DNA of 64,000 nt, from positions 7,568,546 to 7,632,545 of the forward strand of contig NZ_CP032157.1 of the NCBI RefSeq assembly GCF_003555545.1. The letters run 5' to 3'. This DNA comes from Paraflavitalea soli. GTDB lineage: Bacteria > Bacteroidota > Bacteroidia > Chitinophagales > Chitinophagaceae. The notes below the pieces were generated by a model. It had not been told where the DNA came from and did not search any database. It was given only the letters and a program-made list of their open reading frames with translations. Position numbers and translations under genes: made by a program. Positions 46,101-54,435 of the stretch are shown here, in pieces; position 1 is the stretch's first letter; each line of letters starts with the position of its first letter.

Positions 46101-46363
46101 ACAGGACCTTCGATGAGTTTGTGTATGACCTTACGTATGTGAAACTGCGTGAATTATCCATAGGCTACAATATCCCTTTAAAAAAGCTGGGTATTGACAA
46201 GTGGATCAACCGGGCCAATTTCTCTATCGTAGCCCGGAACCTGTTGTTGATCTATGCTGAAACCAAAGACTTTGATCCATCTGAGATCAGCAGCCTGAGT
46301 GGTGAAGCGGGTAACCTGCCCGGAACACGTGGTATTGGTTTTAACCTTCGTGTAGGTTTTTAA
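43130..46363 (+). CDS. SusC/RagA-family TonB-dependent outer-membrane transporter (unit 2)
   Basis: 1077 residues. Signal peptide MRKFLTLLAVLVLYTVLAYAQ; regulatory-like domain at about 22-97 (TKTVTGKITDELGDPIPFATV); TonB-box-like LAEVVVTGAY (about 99-108); plug domain (GNVRLRGASGLGGDEGVIYVVDGT, EDVTVLQGPAAAAQFGSQGANGA); a long barrel ending LRVGF. The bases around its start (ACAGTCACATGAGAAAA) are identical to those of unit 3. SusD follows after 26 bases, then a DUF1735 lipoprotein. Ligand unknown. Confidence 0.95.
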   Translation: MRKFLTLLAVLVLYTVLAYAQTKTVTGKITDELGDPIPFATVVIKGTKVAFVSDASGSFSAKVKQGDILVVSAQSLTTKEVTVGASNVVAITLAKNNNALAEVVVTGAYNTKKTQRSTSYNAQVVSNEQLNVIRQTNLNGALAGKVSGLQFRGQSTAKLGNVGNVRLRGASGLGGDEGVIYVVDGTILPSANDINIDDIEDVTVLQGPAAAAQFGSQGANGAIVISLKKAKKNAKGIGVDLNTGAQFEQVYILPNYQNTYAGGGNADLTQYVWKPGQPDAWKALDGKYYHNYSDDASWGPRMVGQEYIPWYAWYEGTPYSFKTAKLNPQPDNGKDYFQTASIYNNSISFSKATDNMNLRVSYGNIDVKGILPSSWLKKHTLNVNAAMDLNQHFTLSANVNYISQKRQGDFDDGYSNQSTGSFNQWFHRDLDMGIMKELRGLRTPEGIYASWNHNDPTSYKSDDPSAFYAGNYWYNFYTWADLVRNNDGLDRLYGDVSLTYKINNDLRIRGTYRKQQNTTWGESKYSSNLLTSGTQTTGNCPECKGFYGTSESYSNRENLEVMASYSKKLNDFQFGINAGTDFFRWISKSNSASTVDGLNVPDLFNVSNSKGRPTIGNGRTEEKYKAILVKGDIGWRNMLFGDFTLRNDWFSTLPPDNNDVLSKSFGVSFVFSDLLKVPALSYGKIRASWGEIPQALGATSTTFGAYRYPGFEFGVGANPWGSNFLMSTPNELVDSAIRGAVKAQKEIGLDLKFLNNRIGIGVTYWDGTEKNIPRSVPVNGASGFTSILINTGEITKKGIDVQFNARPFWLPNFKWEVNATWGRLLENKVVKIADQVKRISVEGLWGTTGPILVHEEGKEWGQIFGSGIKRINGQPVLDDDGFYVAQAETFYGNVLPKYTGGIQNNFEIYKNFTVNVNIDYQKGGKFFSLSDMWGSYSGLTARTAAVNDKGNPIRDAVADGGGMHIFGVDKDGKPVDHYVEAQDYYHNMYNNRTFDEFVYDLTYVKLRELSIGYNIPLKKLGIDKWINRANFSIVARNLLLIYAETKDFDPSEISSLSGEAGNLPGTRGIGFNLRVGF
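43146..43159 (+). promoter_or_regulatory. Small hairpin inside the start of susC unit 2
   Basis: CACTG-CTCG-CAGTG, 16 bases after the A of the start codon, identical to unit 3 and co-varying with unit 1. Confidence 0.3.
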
Positions 46364-46389
46364 TTTGATTATCCTAAAAGCGTTAAATC

Positions 46390-47832
46390 ATGAACATTAA
46401 AAAATATATACCAGTACTGCTGTTGCCACTGGTTGTAATGACAAGCTGTAATAAGTTAAAAGATTTCGGAGATACCAATGTTAATCCTGGTACTACCGGC
46501 ACACCCATCCCCAGTGCTTTGCTGACCAGCATCACAGCGGGCTTCGGAGGGTATGCAGCCCAGGGTAGGGGTGGATTGTATTGCCAGTATTTTTCTGAAA
46601 CACAATATACCGATGCCTCCCTGTACAGTGTGCCGAAGGCTGATTTCAGGGATGAGTACGCCGGTGTTTTATATGATTGTGAATACCTGACCAAGCTTAA
46701 GGATGCTACGAACAACCAAAAGCAACTGGCCCGCATCATTAAAGCCTATATATTCTGGACAATAACTGACCGTTGGGGCGATGTGCCCTATACCGAGGCG
46801 TTGAAAGGAAACCCCAATCCGAAGTACGATCCGCAAAAAACCATTTATGAAGGTGTTATCAAAGAATTAACAGAAGCTGCTGCGGCTATGGATAATTCTT
46901 TTCTTGGTGGGGATGTGGTCGCCAACGGTAACGTGGCCAAATGGAAAAAGTTTGCCAATTCCGTGCGGATCTTAATGGCTTTACGTTTGTCCAAAAGGTT
47001 CCCTGGCGCCGGTGACTATGCGGCTACGCAGTTGAAAGCTGCGCTGACTGCTCCGGGAGGGATCATTACTACCAATGAGGACAACCTGAAAGTGACTTAC
47101 CCCGGCGATGCCTTTAAATGCCCTTATTTTAGCGTGTATGATGGAAGAAAGGATGTGGCTGAAAGTAAAACCATGACCGACATGATGAGCGCTTTGGGTG
47201 ATGGTCGTCAGGTGGCTTTTGGCGGCAAGTCAGAATTGCCGGCTTCGCCCGATTACAATGTAAGCTCCAATATTGGTGTTCCTTATGGCCTGGAAAGAAC
47301 CAAAGCAGAGGCATTTACTGCTGCTAACCCAGGGTGGGCCCGCATACTGCGGGGTTCTTACAGACTGCAAACAGGTTCTGTAATCATATTAAGTGCTTCA
47401 AATGTACTACTAGCACGTGCAGAAGCCGCTGATCGCGGATGGACTACCGAAAATGCACAAACTTTATTCCAGGATGGTATCAAAGCATCATTTGCTCAAT
47501 GGGAACTGGCTGCTCCTGCTGCCGGTTATTTTACGCAAACAAACGTGGCCTTTACTGCACCTACCGGAACAGGCGCCAACCTGAAACAAATTGCTACGCA
47601 GCGTTGGATCGCTACTTATCCCGATGGCTTACAAGGCTGGAGTGAATGGAGAAGAACGGGATTCCCTGTGTTGGTCCCTGCTCCTGATGCCACCAATTCT
47701 TCCAAACAAATTGTTCGTCGCATGACTTTTGGGGACCATGAATACGGAACGAATAATGCTGTTGTAAAAGCAGTGGCGGCGGCTATGCCCGGCGGCGATA
47801 CGCAAGATTCCAAAGTATGGTGGGATCAATAA
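46390..47832 (+). CDS. SusD/RagB-family lipoprotein (unit 2)
   Basis: 480 residues with lipobox C20 (PLVVMTSCNK) and KDFGDTNVNPG following it, the same opening as the unit 1 SusD. A helical core (IIKAYIFWTITDRWGDVPYTEALKGNPNP) and C-terminal QGWSEWRRTGFPVLVPAPDA. It binds ligand over the SusC barrel of the same unit. It ends 27 bases before the DUF1735 lipoprotein gene, forming a three-gene operon closed by the terminator at 48901. Confidence 0.94.
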   Translation: MNIKKYIPVLLLPLVVMTSCNKLKDFGDTNVNPGTTGTPIPSALLTSITAGFGGYAAQGRGGLYCQYFSETQYTDASLYSVPKADFRDEYAGVLYDCEYLTKLKDATNNQKQLARIIKAYIFWTITDRWGDVPYTEALKGNPNPKYDPQKTIYEGVIKELTEAAAAMDNSFLGGDVVANGNVAKWKKFANSVRILMALRLSKRFPGAGDYAATQLKAALTAPGGIITTNEDNLKVTYPGDAFKCPYFSVYDGRKDVAESKTMTDMMSALGDGRQVAFGGKSELPASPDYNVSSNIGVPYGLERTKAEAFTAANPGWARILRGSYRLQTGSVIILSASNVLLARAEAADRGWTTENAQTLFQDGIKASFAQWELAAPAAGYFTQTNVAFTAPTGTGANLKQIATQRWIATYPDGLQGWSEWRRTGFPVLVPAPDATNSSKQIVRRMTFGDHEYGTNNAVVKAVAAAMPGGDTQDSKVWWDQ

Positions 47833-47859
47833 CCCCGACCTTAACACCAATAAAACTGA

Positions 47860-48873
47860 ATGTATATGAAATTCAACATACTCAAAAAAATGCTCCTGGG
47901 GGTAGGGATCTCCCTGTTGTTCACTGCCTGTATCAAGGACGAAGTAGATGATACTACTACCCAGGGAAGCACATTTGTCAAATTACTGGAGTCGCCTCAA
48001 AATGCGATCTTCTTTGAACCTTTTACTGAAATAAGAACGGTGGAGTTATTCAGCTTGCGTAAAGATGCCAATTCCGGAGCTGAGCTGAATACGCCATTGA
48101 CCGTTAAATTAACGCCCAACCCTACGCTCATTGCCACTTACAATGCAGCCAATAGCGCTGATTATGAGAAACTGCCCGATAGCCTGTACACCTTAGATCC
48201 AGGTAATCCTTTTGCCAGTGGCATTTATCAGATGAGCATGGGGGCTGGTGAGTTTTCAAAGGAATTTACGATAAAGCTGAATGGTTCCAAATGGGACCTG
48301 TCCAAAAAGTATGCATTAGGCTTTACCATCAGTGACGCAGGCGGTAAGCCCATTACAACCGGGAAAAAGGATGTGCTGGTGCTCATCAGTATCAAAAATA
48401 AATGGGATGGAATTTATGTAGCTTCAGGTACGATGACAGACCTGGTGAATCCTAACCTTACTGGTATTTATGATGACCCCGGTGGTTATGGTGTAGATGT
48501 TGAATACAGTCTACAAACATTAAGTGCTACCCAGTGTGTGGTAGTTAGCGAAACCTACCAGGGTGTACCTTGTGTGCCCATCTGGGACTTGGGTGCGCAG
48601 AACTGGTCACTGTACGGAAGTTTCGGTCTTATAGTAACTTTTGATCCTGCTACTGATAAGATAGCCAGTGTAACGAACTACTATGGCCAAATGTCAGGTG
48701 GCAACAAACGTTCTGCCGAACTGGACCCCAGTGGCGTTAATGCGTATGATGAAGCGACCAAGACGGTAAAGATCATTTATTGGATGAAGCAGTTTGCCAA
48801 TCTTAATCCTGCTCCGCCAAACAATATCCGTTCTATCATAAACGAAGAATGGAAGTATGTCCGCGCCCGTTAA
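47860..48873 (+). CDS. DUF1735 / BT_3987-like domain lipoprotein (unit 2)
   Basis: 337 residues from the ATG at 47860 (a second ATG at 47866 is equally good and removes two residues). Lipobox LLFTAC with the cysteine near position 24, then IKDEVDD. The N-terminal domain at about 40-175 (FVKLLESPQNAIFFEPFTEIRTVELFSLRKDANSGAEL..., TVKLTPNPTLIATYNAA) is the DUF1735-type fold found in surface lipoproteins of Sus-like loci, where it is thought to help ligand capture. The C-terminal half (KNKWDGIYVASGTMTDLVNP..., IINEEWKYVRAR) looks like a lipocalin- or DUF4361-like beta domain. It is the only accessory gene in the three Sus units. Confidence 0.8.
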   Translation: MYMKFNILKKMLLGVGISLLFTACIKDEVDDTTTQGSTFVKLLESPQNAIFFEPFTEIRTVELFSLRKDANSGAELNTPLTVKLTPNPTLIATYNAANSADYEKLPDSLYTLDPGNPFASGIYQMSMGAGEFSKEFTIKLNGSKWDLSKKYALGFTISDAGGKPITTGKKDVLVLISIKNKWDGIYVASGTMTDLVNPNLTGIYDDPGGYGVDVEYSLQTLSATQCVVVSETYQGVPCVPIWDLGAQNWSLYGSFGLIVTFDPATDKIASVTNYYGQMSGGNKRSAELDPSGVNAYDEATKTVKIIYWMKQFANLNPAPPNNIRSIINEEWKYVRAR

Positions 48874-48900
48874 TAAGGTTCAGGCCATTATATAATAGAA

Positions 48901-48930
48901 TGCCCCTGTTTGACAGGGGCATTTTTTTTT
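48901..48930 (+). terminator. Rho-independent terminator of Sus unit 2
   Basis: TGCCCCTGT, loop TTG, ACAGGGGCA, then nine T. A textbook form 28 bases after the stop. Confidence 0.9.
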
Positions 48931-49180
48931 GAGGTTAACTCCTTTTTGCATAATACAATACAAACGCATTAGTGACTTTGTGATCAGCTTCCGGGAGTAT
49001 TTGATTTTTATTGCAGCTTTTCAATTATCATTTTTGTCTATTGGTTACTGTTAGGTAGGGAATGATTGCAGGTTTTTGCATGGGTGCGATCGGTTTGGCT
49101 GAAAATGGTAATACAGGAAAGCAAAGCCATGAATAAACGAATCGTATTTCGCTGGCACGCAATTAATATTTGTTAATTTT

Positions 49181-49211
49181 TTTTTAAAAGTATAAAAATT
49201 CCCTACTTTTA
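49181..49211 (+). promoter_or_regulatory. Promoter candidate of Sus unit 3
   Basis: A T-run ending near 49185, 18 bases, then TACTTTTA (49204-49211; one mismatch to TAnnTTTG). The ATG follows 30 bases later. The layout copies that of unit 2. Confidence 0.4.
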
Positions 49212-49241
49212 AACCGTTCTAAACTAAAACTCAACAGTCAC

Positions 49242-52200
49242 ATGAGAAAAATTCTATCACTGCTCGCAGTGCTGGTGGTCATTGCATTACCTGCACTGTC
49301 CCAATCCAGAAAAGTCACTGGTAAAGTCACAGACGCAAAAGGCATCCCCATCCCTTTTGCCACTATCAGGATCAAAGGAAAAACTACAGGATCCTCTGCT
49401 GATCAAAATGGCACTTTTATTATTGAAGCTTCTCCCTCCGATGTGTTGGTGATAACCGCTGCCGGTTATGACGCGCAGGAACTGGCGGTGGGTAATAACC
49501 TCACGTTAACGGCTGGTTTGCAATCAAATAAATCATTGGATGAGGTGATTGTAACGGCCCAGGGCATTCGCCGGAGACCCAAGGAATTAGGCTATTCAGT
49601 AGCCAGGGTAACCAACGAAGATATTACGGTGGGCAGGTCGCCGCAAATAGCACAAAGCTTATCGGGCAAAGTGTCTGGCCTGGCTATCTTCAACGTCAAC
49701 AACTCGGTAGACCCCGCAGTGAAAATCGTATTGCGCGGCTATCGCTCTATGACAGGTAACAACGACGCCCTGGTAGTGATCGATGGATTGCCCATGCCGC
49801 CCGGCTCGGCTACTATGCTGAACCTGCTGAATCCCAACGACATTGAAAGCATCTCAATCCTTAAAGGTGGACAGGCTGCTACCTTATATGGATCTGATGG
49901 TGTAAACGGCGCCCTGGTTATTACTACAAAGAAGGGTTCAAAAGGCAAAATGAAAGTTACTTACAGTAACGCCACGAATATTGAACAGATCAGTTTCCTG
50001 CCCGAATACCAGGACAAATATGGTAGTGGTTCACACTATGCAGCCGGCTTTGGTACCGGTGCCTGGAAGCCCAATTACCTCGACCGTATGAAGGATAACT
50101 GGCGCTCTTATGAGAACCAGCAATTTGGTGACCAATATGATGGTTCTATGCGCCCTGTTGGCCGTGTGTTGGAAGATGGAAGCTTTTATGAATTACCTTA
50201 TTCTGCGATTGCCGGCGAAAGAAGGCGTATCTGGAATACAGGCCTCACTACCAATAACCAGGTTTCTTTCAGTGGTGGTAATGATAATACCACTTTTTAT
50301 ATGTCTCTTGAGAACAACCTGGCGCAAGGTGTTGTACCCGAAGACAAAAGCCGCCGTACCGGTGTAAGGCTTTCTGCTGCTCATGAGTCTGGCCGGTTGA
50401 AGGCTGGATTTAACCTGGCTTATGTGCAAGCCAATTATGATCGTACCACCTTCGATTTCTATAATGAAACGATCAACCAGGCAGCACACATTCCTTTATC
50501 TAAGTTGAGGGATTGGAGAAACAACAAATTTGCCAGCCCCAATGCTTATTACAATGATTATTTTACCAACCCTTATTTCCGCCTGGATAATGACCGTACC
50601 AAATACGGTGATGCCAATATTACCGGAAATGTGGAATTGAACTATAAGATCTTCAGCTGGATGAATTTGTACAATAAACTGGGTATCCTCAACAATACCC
50701 GCAGCCAGAAGAATACGGTGGCAAAATACTCTTACAGCGCCTGGGCCAAAACTAAAGCCTATGTACCCGATCCCTGGGATCAGGATGATGGCGAAGGCAT
50801 CACCCGTACAGGTACTGATATTGCCGGCAGCGTGTATGATATGAATGCTGTTGAGAACATTGTGAACAATGAGTTCCAGGTACAGATGAACAAAGATTTT
50901 GGCGACTGGAGTTTCAAAAGTGTATTGGGCTTTAGCTTGTACGACAGGAAAACGAAGACAGTGGAAGTAAGTTCTGGTTCCATTGTCGTGCCTGGCGTTA
51001 ACAACGTAGCTAACCGTCAGGGTGAATTGGGCGGTGGTGAAGGCAACACGGAATACCGGAAATATGGGTATTATGCCGACTTATTAACAGGATGGAAAGA
51101 CTTGGTGTTTATACACGGTACCTTCCGTTTGGATGGAACTTCCAAGTTTTACAAGGAAAACCGTTCAACCAGTCTGTATCAATACCCTTACTATGGAGTG
51201 GACATTTCTACCAACTTAACTGATCTGATCCCTGGTCTTCAAACCGGCGTATTGGATTATGCAAAGCTGCGCGCAGGATACAGCAAGAACGTAGCTGATA
51301 ATATTCCACTGTACGGTCTTGACCTTACTTATCCCAATGCCGGTGGTTTCCCTTATGGCAACACAGTTGGTTTGACCGTTGGTGATGTATTGCCAGACAA
51401 TAACCTCAAACCTGAAAAAGTAAATTCTTTTGAAGTAGGTGGAGAGTTCCAGTTGTTCAATAACCGTGTAAACCTGGATTTTACTTACTATACACAAACG
51501 ACTACCGATCAGGTGATCACAGTTAAGATACCGAATTCTACAGGGTATAACAACCTTCGTTTGAACGTAGGTAAATCCAGGAACTGGGGATATGAAACAG
51601 ACCTGAAAGTACAGATCATCCGTAATCAGAATTTCAACTGGGATTTCAGCGTTCGTTATTCTCAGAACGACAACAAGGTGATCGAACTGTATCCTGGTGT
51701 TAATGATTTCCTGTTAAGCGGTTATTCTTATGCCGGATCTTATGTGATCAACAAGGAAGCCTTCCCTTCGATCAAGGCCATTTCTTATGTGCGTGATGAA
51801 GCTTCAGGCAGGGTAATTGTAAATAAGACCACAGGTTATCCTTCTCAGGGGCCATTAAAGAACCTCGGTCGCGCATTACCTAAGCATATTCTTGGCTGGG
51901 GTACCAAAGCAGGGTATAAGGATTTCACCCTGGCTGTCAACTTTGAATACCGTGGTGGTAATGTAATCTATAGTGACCTTGGCCGTCAGATGACCTTTAC
52001 CGGTTCCGGTGGCTGGACAGCTGATCGCGCACCACATGTATTCCCCAATTCAGCTTACGATGATGGTACGGGCAAATTTGTTCCGAATAACAACGTAAAT
52101 GTTGCTGAGGCCGAATATTCTCTGTGGGTAGATTACTATCGTCTTATTGCTGAGAACTTCACCGTTCCAGGCTGGTTCATTAAGCTGCGGGATATCAACC

Positions 52201-52424
52201 TGTCTTACAACTTCCCCGCTGCCTTCATTGCCAAGACAAAAGTATTTGCCGGCGCCAGTATCTCATTATATGGTCGTAACCTGATTACTATTGTAGATTC
52301 CAAGAACGATTTTACAGATCCTGAGTACAGCTTTACTACAGGTAATGGTTTAGGTATCAATAATACCAGCCAAACACCACCTGTTCGTCAATATGGTATC
52401 AACGTAAACCTGACTTTTAAATAA
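49242..52424 (+). CDS. SusC/RagA-family TonB-dependent outer-membrane transporter (unit 3)
   Basis: 1060 residues. Signal peptide MRKILSLLAVLVVIALPALSQ; regulatory-like domain at about 22-95 (SRKVTGKVTDAKGIPIPFATI); TonB-box-like LDEVIVTAQGI (about 100-110); plug (VLRGYRSMTGNNDALVVIDGLPMPPG, ESISILKGGQAATLYGSDGVNGA); barrel ending YGINVNLTFK. Less like unit 1 than the shared N-terminus suggests: the plug motif LRGYRS and the barrel differ, so the ligand probably differs. SusD follows about 20 bases downstream. Confidence 0.95.
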   Translation: MRKILSLLAVLVVIALPALSQSRKVTGKVTDAKGIPIPFATIRIKGKTTGSSADQNGTFIIEASPSDVLVITAAGYDAQELAVGNNLTLTAGLQSNKSLDEVIVTAQGIRRRPKELGYSVARVTNEDITVGRSPQIAQSLSGKVSGLAIFNVNNSVDPAVKIVLRGYRSMTGNNDALVVIDGLPMPPGSATMLNLLNPNDIESISILKGGQAATLYGSDGVNGALVITTKKGSKGKMKVTYSNATNIEQISFLPEYQDKYGSGSHYAAGFGTGAWKPNYLDRMKDNWRSYENQQFGDQYDGSMRPVGRVLEDGSFYELPYSAIAGERRRIWNTGLTTNNQVSFSGGNDNTTFYMSLENNLAQGVVPEDKSRRTGVRLSAAHESGRLKAGFNLAYVQANYDRTTFDFYNETINQAAHIPLSKLRDWRNNKFASPNAYYNDYFTNPYFRLDNDRTKYGDANITGNVELNYKIFSWMNLYNKLGILNNTRSQKNTVAKYSYSAWAKTKAYVPDPWDQDDGEGITRTGTDIAGSVYDMNAVENIVNNEFQVQMNKDFGDWSFKSVLGFSLYDRKTKTVEVSSGSIVVPGVNNVANRQGELGGGEGNTEYRKYGYYADLLTGWKDLVFIHGTFRLDGTSKFYKENRSTSLYQYPYYGVDISTNLTDLIPGLQTGVLDYAKLRAGYSKNVADNIPLYGLDLTYPNAGGFPYGNTVGLTVGDVLPDNNLKPEKVNSFEVGGEFQLFNNRVNLDFTYYTQTTTDQVITVKIPNSTGYNNLRLNVGKSRNWGYETDLKVQIIRNQNFNWDFSVRYSQNDNKVIELYPGVNDFLLSGYSYAGSYVINKEAFPSIKAISYVRDEASGRVIVNKTTGYPSQGPLKNLGRALPKHILGWGTKAGYKDFTLAVNFEYRGGNVIYSDLGRQMTFTGSGGWTADRAPHVFPNSAYDDGTGKFVPNNNVNVAEAEYSLWVDYYRLIAENFTVPGWFIKLRDINLSYNFPAAFIAKTKVFAGASISLYGRNLITIVDSKNDFTDPEYSFTTGNGLGINNTSQTPPVRQYGINVNLTFK
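49258..49271 (+). promoter_or_regulatory. Small hairpin inside the start of susC unit 3
   Basis: CACTG-CTCG-CAGTG, 16 bases after the A of the start codon, as in unit 2. Confidence 0.3.
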
Positions 52425-52444
52425 CTGCTAAATACAAAGTGATC

Positions 52445-53980
52445 ATGAAACTACGTCATTCAATAATTCCCATTCTTTGTATTGCTGTTGCATTGAGTGG
52501 ATGCCAGAAGAAGTGGTTGGATATTAATACCAACCCCAATCAGTTGCCTACTTCCACACCGGATTTTGTATTCACGGCAGCGGCCAATCGTACAGCTGCT
52601 GTACTTGATCCCAATGAGCTTGGTTCTTATTGGAGCGGGCAGTGGACACAGTCCAGCACCTATATCATCAGCCCGTCTCAATTTCAATATATCTTTAACA
52701 ATACCAACTTCAACTTCTGGGATACCTGGTATGATATCCTGAAAGATTATCAGTATGTGATTGATACGGCCGATGATCATGCGCAGCCACAGCCCTATAT
52801 GAAAGGGCCTGCCAAAATAATGAAGGCTTATATCATGCAACAGTTGGTGGATGTATATGGCAATGTGCCTTATTCCGATGCCTTGAAAGGAACTGGTAGC
52901 CTGGCTCCCAAGTTTGATGATCAAAAGGCTATTTATGAAGACCTGATCAAGTTGCTGGATGCGGCCATTGCCGATGTGAAAGCAAATGTGTTCGGTGCTG
53001 CAGGTGTTAATGCCGATATTATTTTTAAAGGTAACGCCACCAACTGGGTACGCTTTGCCAATAGCCTTAAGCTGCGTTTACTGATCAGGCAAAGTAAAAT
53101 AGCCGGCCGCGATGGTTATATTACTGCCGAGATCAACAAGGCTGTAGCCGTAACAGAAGGGTTCCTGGCTGCCGGCCAGGATGTGACCAGCAATCCCGGA
53201 TACATTGCCAGCGATGGAAAGACCAATCCTTTCTATGACCGCTGGGGATACCAGGCCAATAATGCGGTGCGTCCATTGGGTCGTTATCCACGTCCTACTG
53301 TATTCCTCTTTGATGTGATGAAAGCTTCCAATGACACTTTTCGTCTCAAACGCCTGTTCTATGCAGCAGGAGGGGAGAATCAGAGCAACCCGGGTGTAAG
53401 TGCAAAAGGAGATACGCTCAAACATTATGTGGCGGTTCCTTTTGGTGCGAGCTCAGGCTACCTTGCCCAGAACTCTTCGTACATCGGGCCCGCCCAGATT
53501 GTTCGTGGCGTATTTAATAAACCCATGGTATTGTTTACAGCCGCTGAAAGCTTCCTGCTGCTGGCCGAAGCCAAACAACGTTATGGAGGCGCTGTAAATC
53601 TGCCGCTAACTGCCCAGGAATATTATGAGCAGGGAGTTAAAGAATCCTTCCGCCTTACAGGAACGGCTTCATCTGCGGCTACGACCTTATTGACCAGTGG
53701 CAAAGACCTGGCCGATTGGACGGCTTCCACTGACAAGCTGAAAGCTATCTGGATGCAAAAATGGCTGGCATTGGTGCATTATGGTGGTTTGGAAGCCTGG
53801 AGTGAGTACCGCCGTACCAATTTCCCGGAAACACCTGCTTCAGCCTCTGCTGCTGTTGGCGCGAAGAGACCTTCCCGTCTTTTCTATCCCCAAACGGAAG
53901 AGTCGAGCAATGAGGCCAATGTAAAGGCCCAGGGTGCCATCAGTGCATTTGATACCAAGATATTCTGGGACGTTGACTAA
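52445..53980 (+). CDS. SusD/RagB-family lipoprotein (unit 3)
   Basis: 511 residues from the ATG at 52445; a GTG two codons upstream (52439) is possible but adds nothing to the signal peptide. Lipobox C20 (IAVALSGCQK), then WLDINTNPNQLPTSTP, a common SusD opening. Helical repeats (AKIMKAYIMQQLVDVYGNVPYSDALKG) and the C-terminal EAWSEYRRTNFPETP motif, a variant of the EWRRT motif of units 1 and 2. Partner of the unit 3 SusC; terminator at 54001. Confidence 0.94.
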   Translation: MKLRHSIIPILCIAVALSGCQKKWLDINTNPNQLPTSTPDFVFTAAANRTAAVLDPNELGSYWSGQWTQSSTYIISPSQFQYIFNNTNFNFWDTWYDILKDYQYVIDTADDHAQPQPYMKGPAKIMKAYIMQQLVDVYGNVPYSDALKGTGSLAPKFDDQKAIYEDLIKLLDAAIADVKANVFGAAGVNADIIFKGNATNWVRFANSLKLRLLIRQSKIAGRDGYITAEINKAVAVTEGFLAAGQDVTSNPGYIASDGKTNPFYDRWGYQANNAVRPLGRYPRPTVFLFDVMKASNDTFRLKRLFYAAGGENQSNPGVSAKGDTLKHYVAVPFGASSGYLAQNSSYIGPAQIVRGVFNKPMVLFTAAESFLLLAEAKQRYGGAVNLPLTAQEYYEQGVKESFRLTGTASSAATTLLTSGKDLADWTASTDKLKAIWMQKWLALVHYGGLEAWSEYRRTNFPETPASASAAVGAKRPSRLFYPQTEESSNEANVKAQGAISAFDTKIFWDVD

Positions 53981-54000
53981 ACGCCGGTAAATTCTTTCAT

Positions 54001-54043
54001 AACAAAACAGGCTGGTCTCGGTATGAGGTCAGCCTGTTTTGTT
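54001..54043 (+). terminator. Terminator of Sus unit 3
   Basis: AACAAAACAGGCTG (54001-54014) and CAGCCTGTTTTGTT (54030-54043) are exact reverse complements; the loop itself holds CTC/GAG. It lies 20 bases after the SusD stop. The right arm supplies the T-rich end. Confidence 0.85.
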
Positions 54044-54046
54044 TGC

Positions 54047-54078
54047 TTTGGCTGCCACCGCAAACTATCCTACTTTTA
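54047..54078 (+). promoter_or_regulatory. Promoter candidate of the DUF3467 gene
   Basis: TTTG (54047-54050), 20 bases, TACTTTTA (54071-54078; one mismatch to TAnnTTTG), 19 bases before the ATG at 54098. It directly follows the terminator of the preceding unit. Confidence 0.5.
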
Positions 54079-54097
54079 CAGCTTAATTTTATAGGCA

Positions 54098-54412
54098 ATG
54101 GATAACGCAAATCAGCAGCAGAACCAACTTAATATAGAGATCAGCGAAGAAATAGCCGAAGGTGTATATGCCAACCTGGCCATCATAACACACTCACATG
54201 CGGAGTTTGTTATCGATTTTGTGAATGTAATGCCTGGCACTCCCAAAAGCAAGGTAAAATCACGCATTATCCTTACGCCTCAGCATGCCAAGCGGTTTAT
54301 GAAAGCCCTTACGGAGAATGTGAACCGCTTTGAATCCCTCAACGGTAAAATACAGGACCTGGAGGAAGTACAACTGCCCCTGAATTTCGGTGGTCCCAGT
54401 GCACAAGCTTAA
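54098..54412 (+). CDS. DUF3467 family protein
   Basis: 104 residues, cytoplasmic. EGVYANLAIITHSHAEFVIDFVNVMPG and KSRIILTPQHAKRFMKALTENVNRFE are the core of the DUF3467 family, widespread in Bacteroidota and of unknown function. Known relatives are short, and this length is normal. It starts with a Q/N-rich stretch (DNANQQQNQLN). Transcribed alone between the Sus unit and the convergent radC, with its own promoter candidate. Confidence 0.85.
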   Translation: MDNANQQQNQLNIEISEEIAEGVYANLAIITHSHAEFVIDFVNVMPGTPKSKVKSRIILTPQHAKRFMKALTENVNRFESLNGKIQDLEEVQLPLNFGGPSAQA

Positions 54413-54435
54413 GGAGTGGAGGATTGGTCCTGCAC

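Larger units (their letters stand above)
48874..49241. other. Gap between Sus units 2 and 3
   Basis: 368 bases: the unit 2 terminator at 48901-48930, an AT-rich middle with nothing recognised, and the unit 3 promoter region ending at 49211. Confidence 0.5.

Noticed and set aside
38141-53980. Polysaccharide utilisation locus
   Set aside because: No glycoside hydrolase, lyase, esterase or sulfatase in or beside the Sus units in this window, so the substrate claim is not supported.
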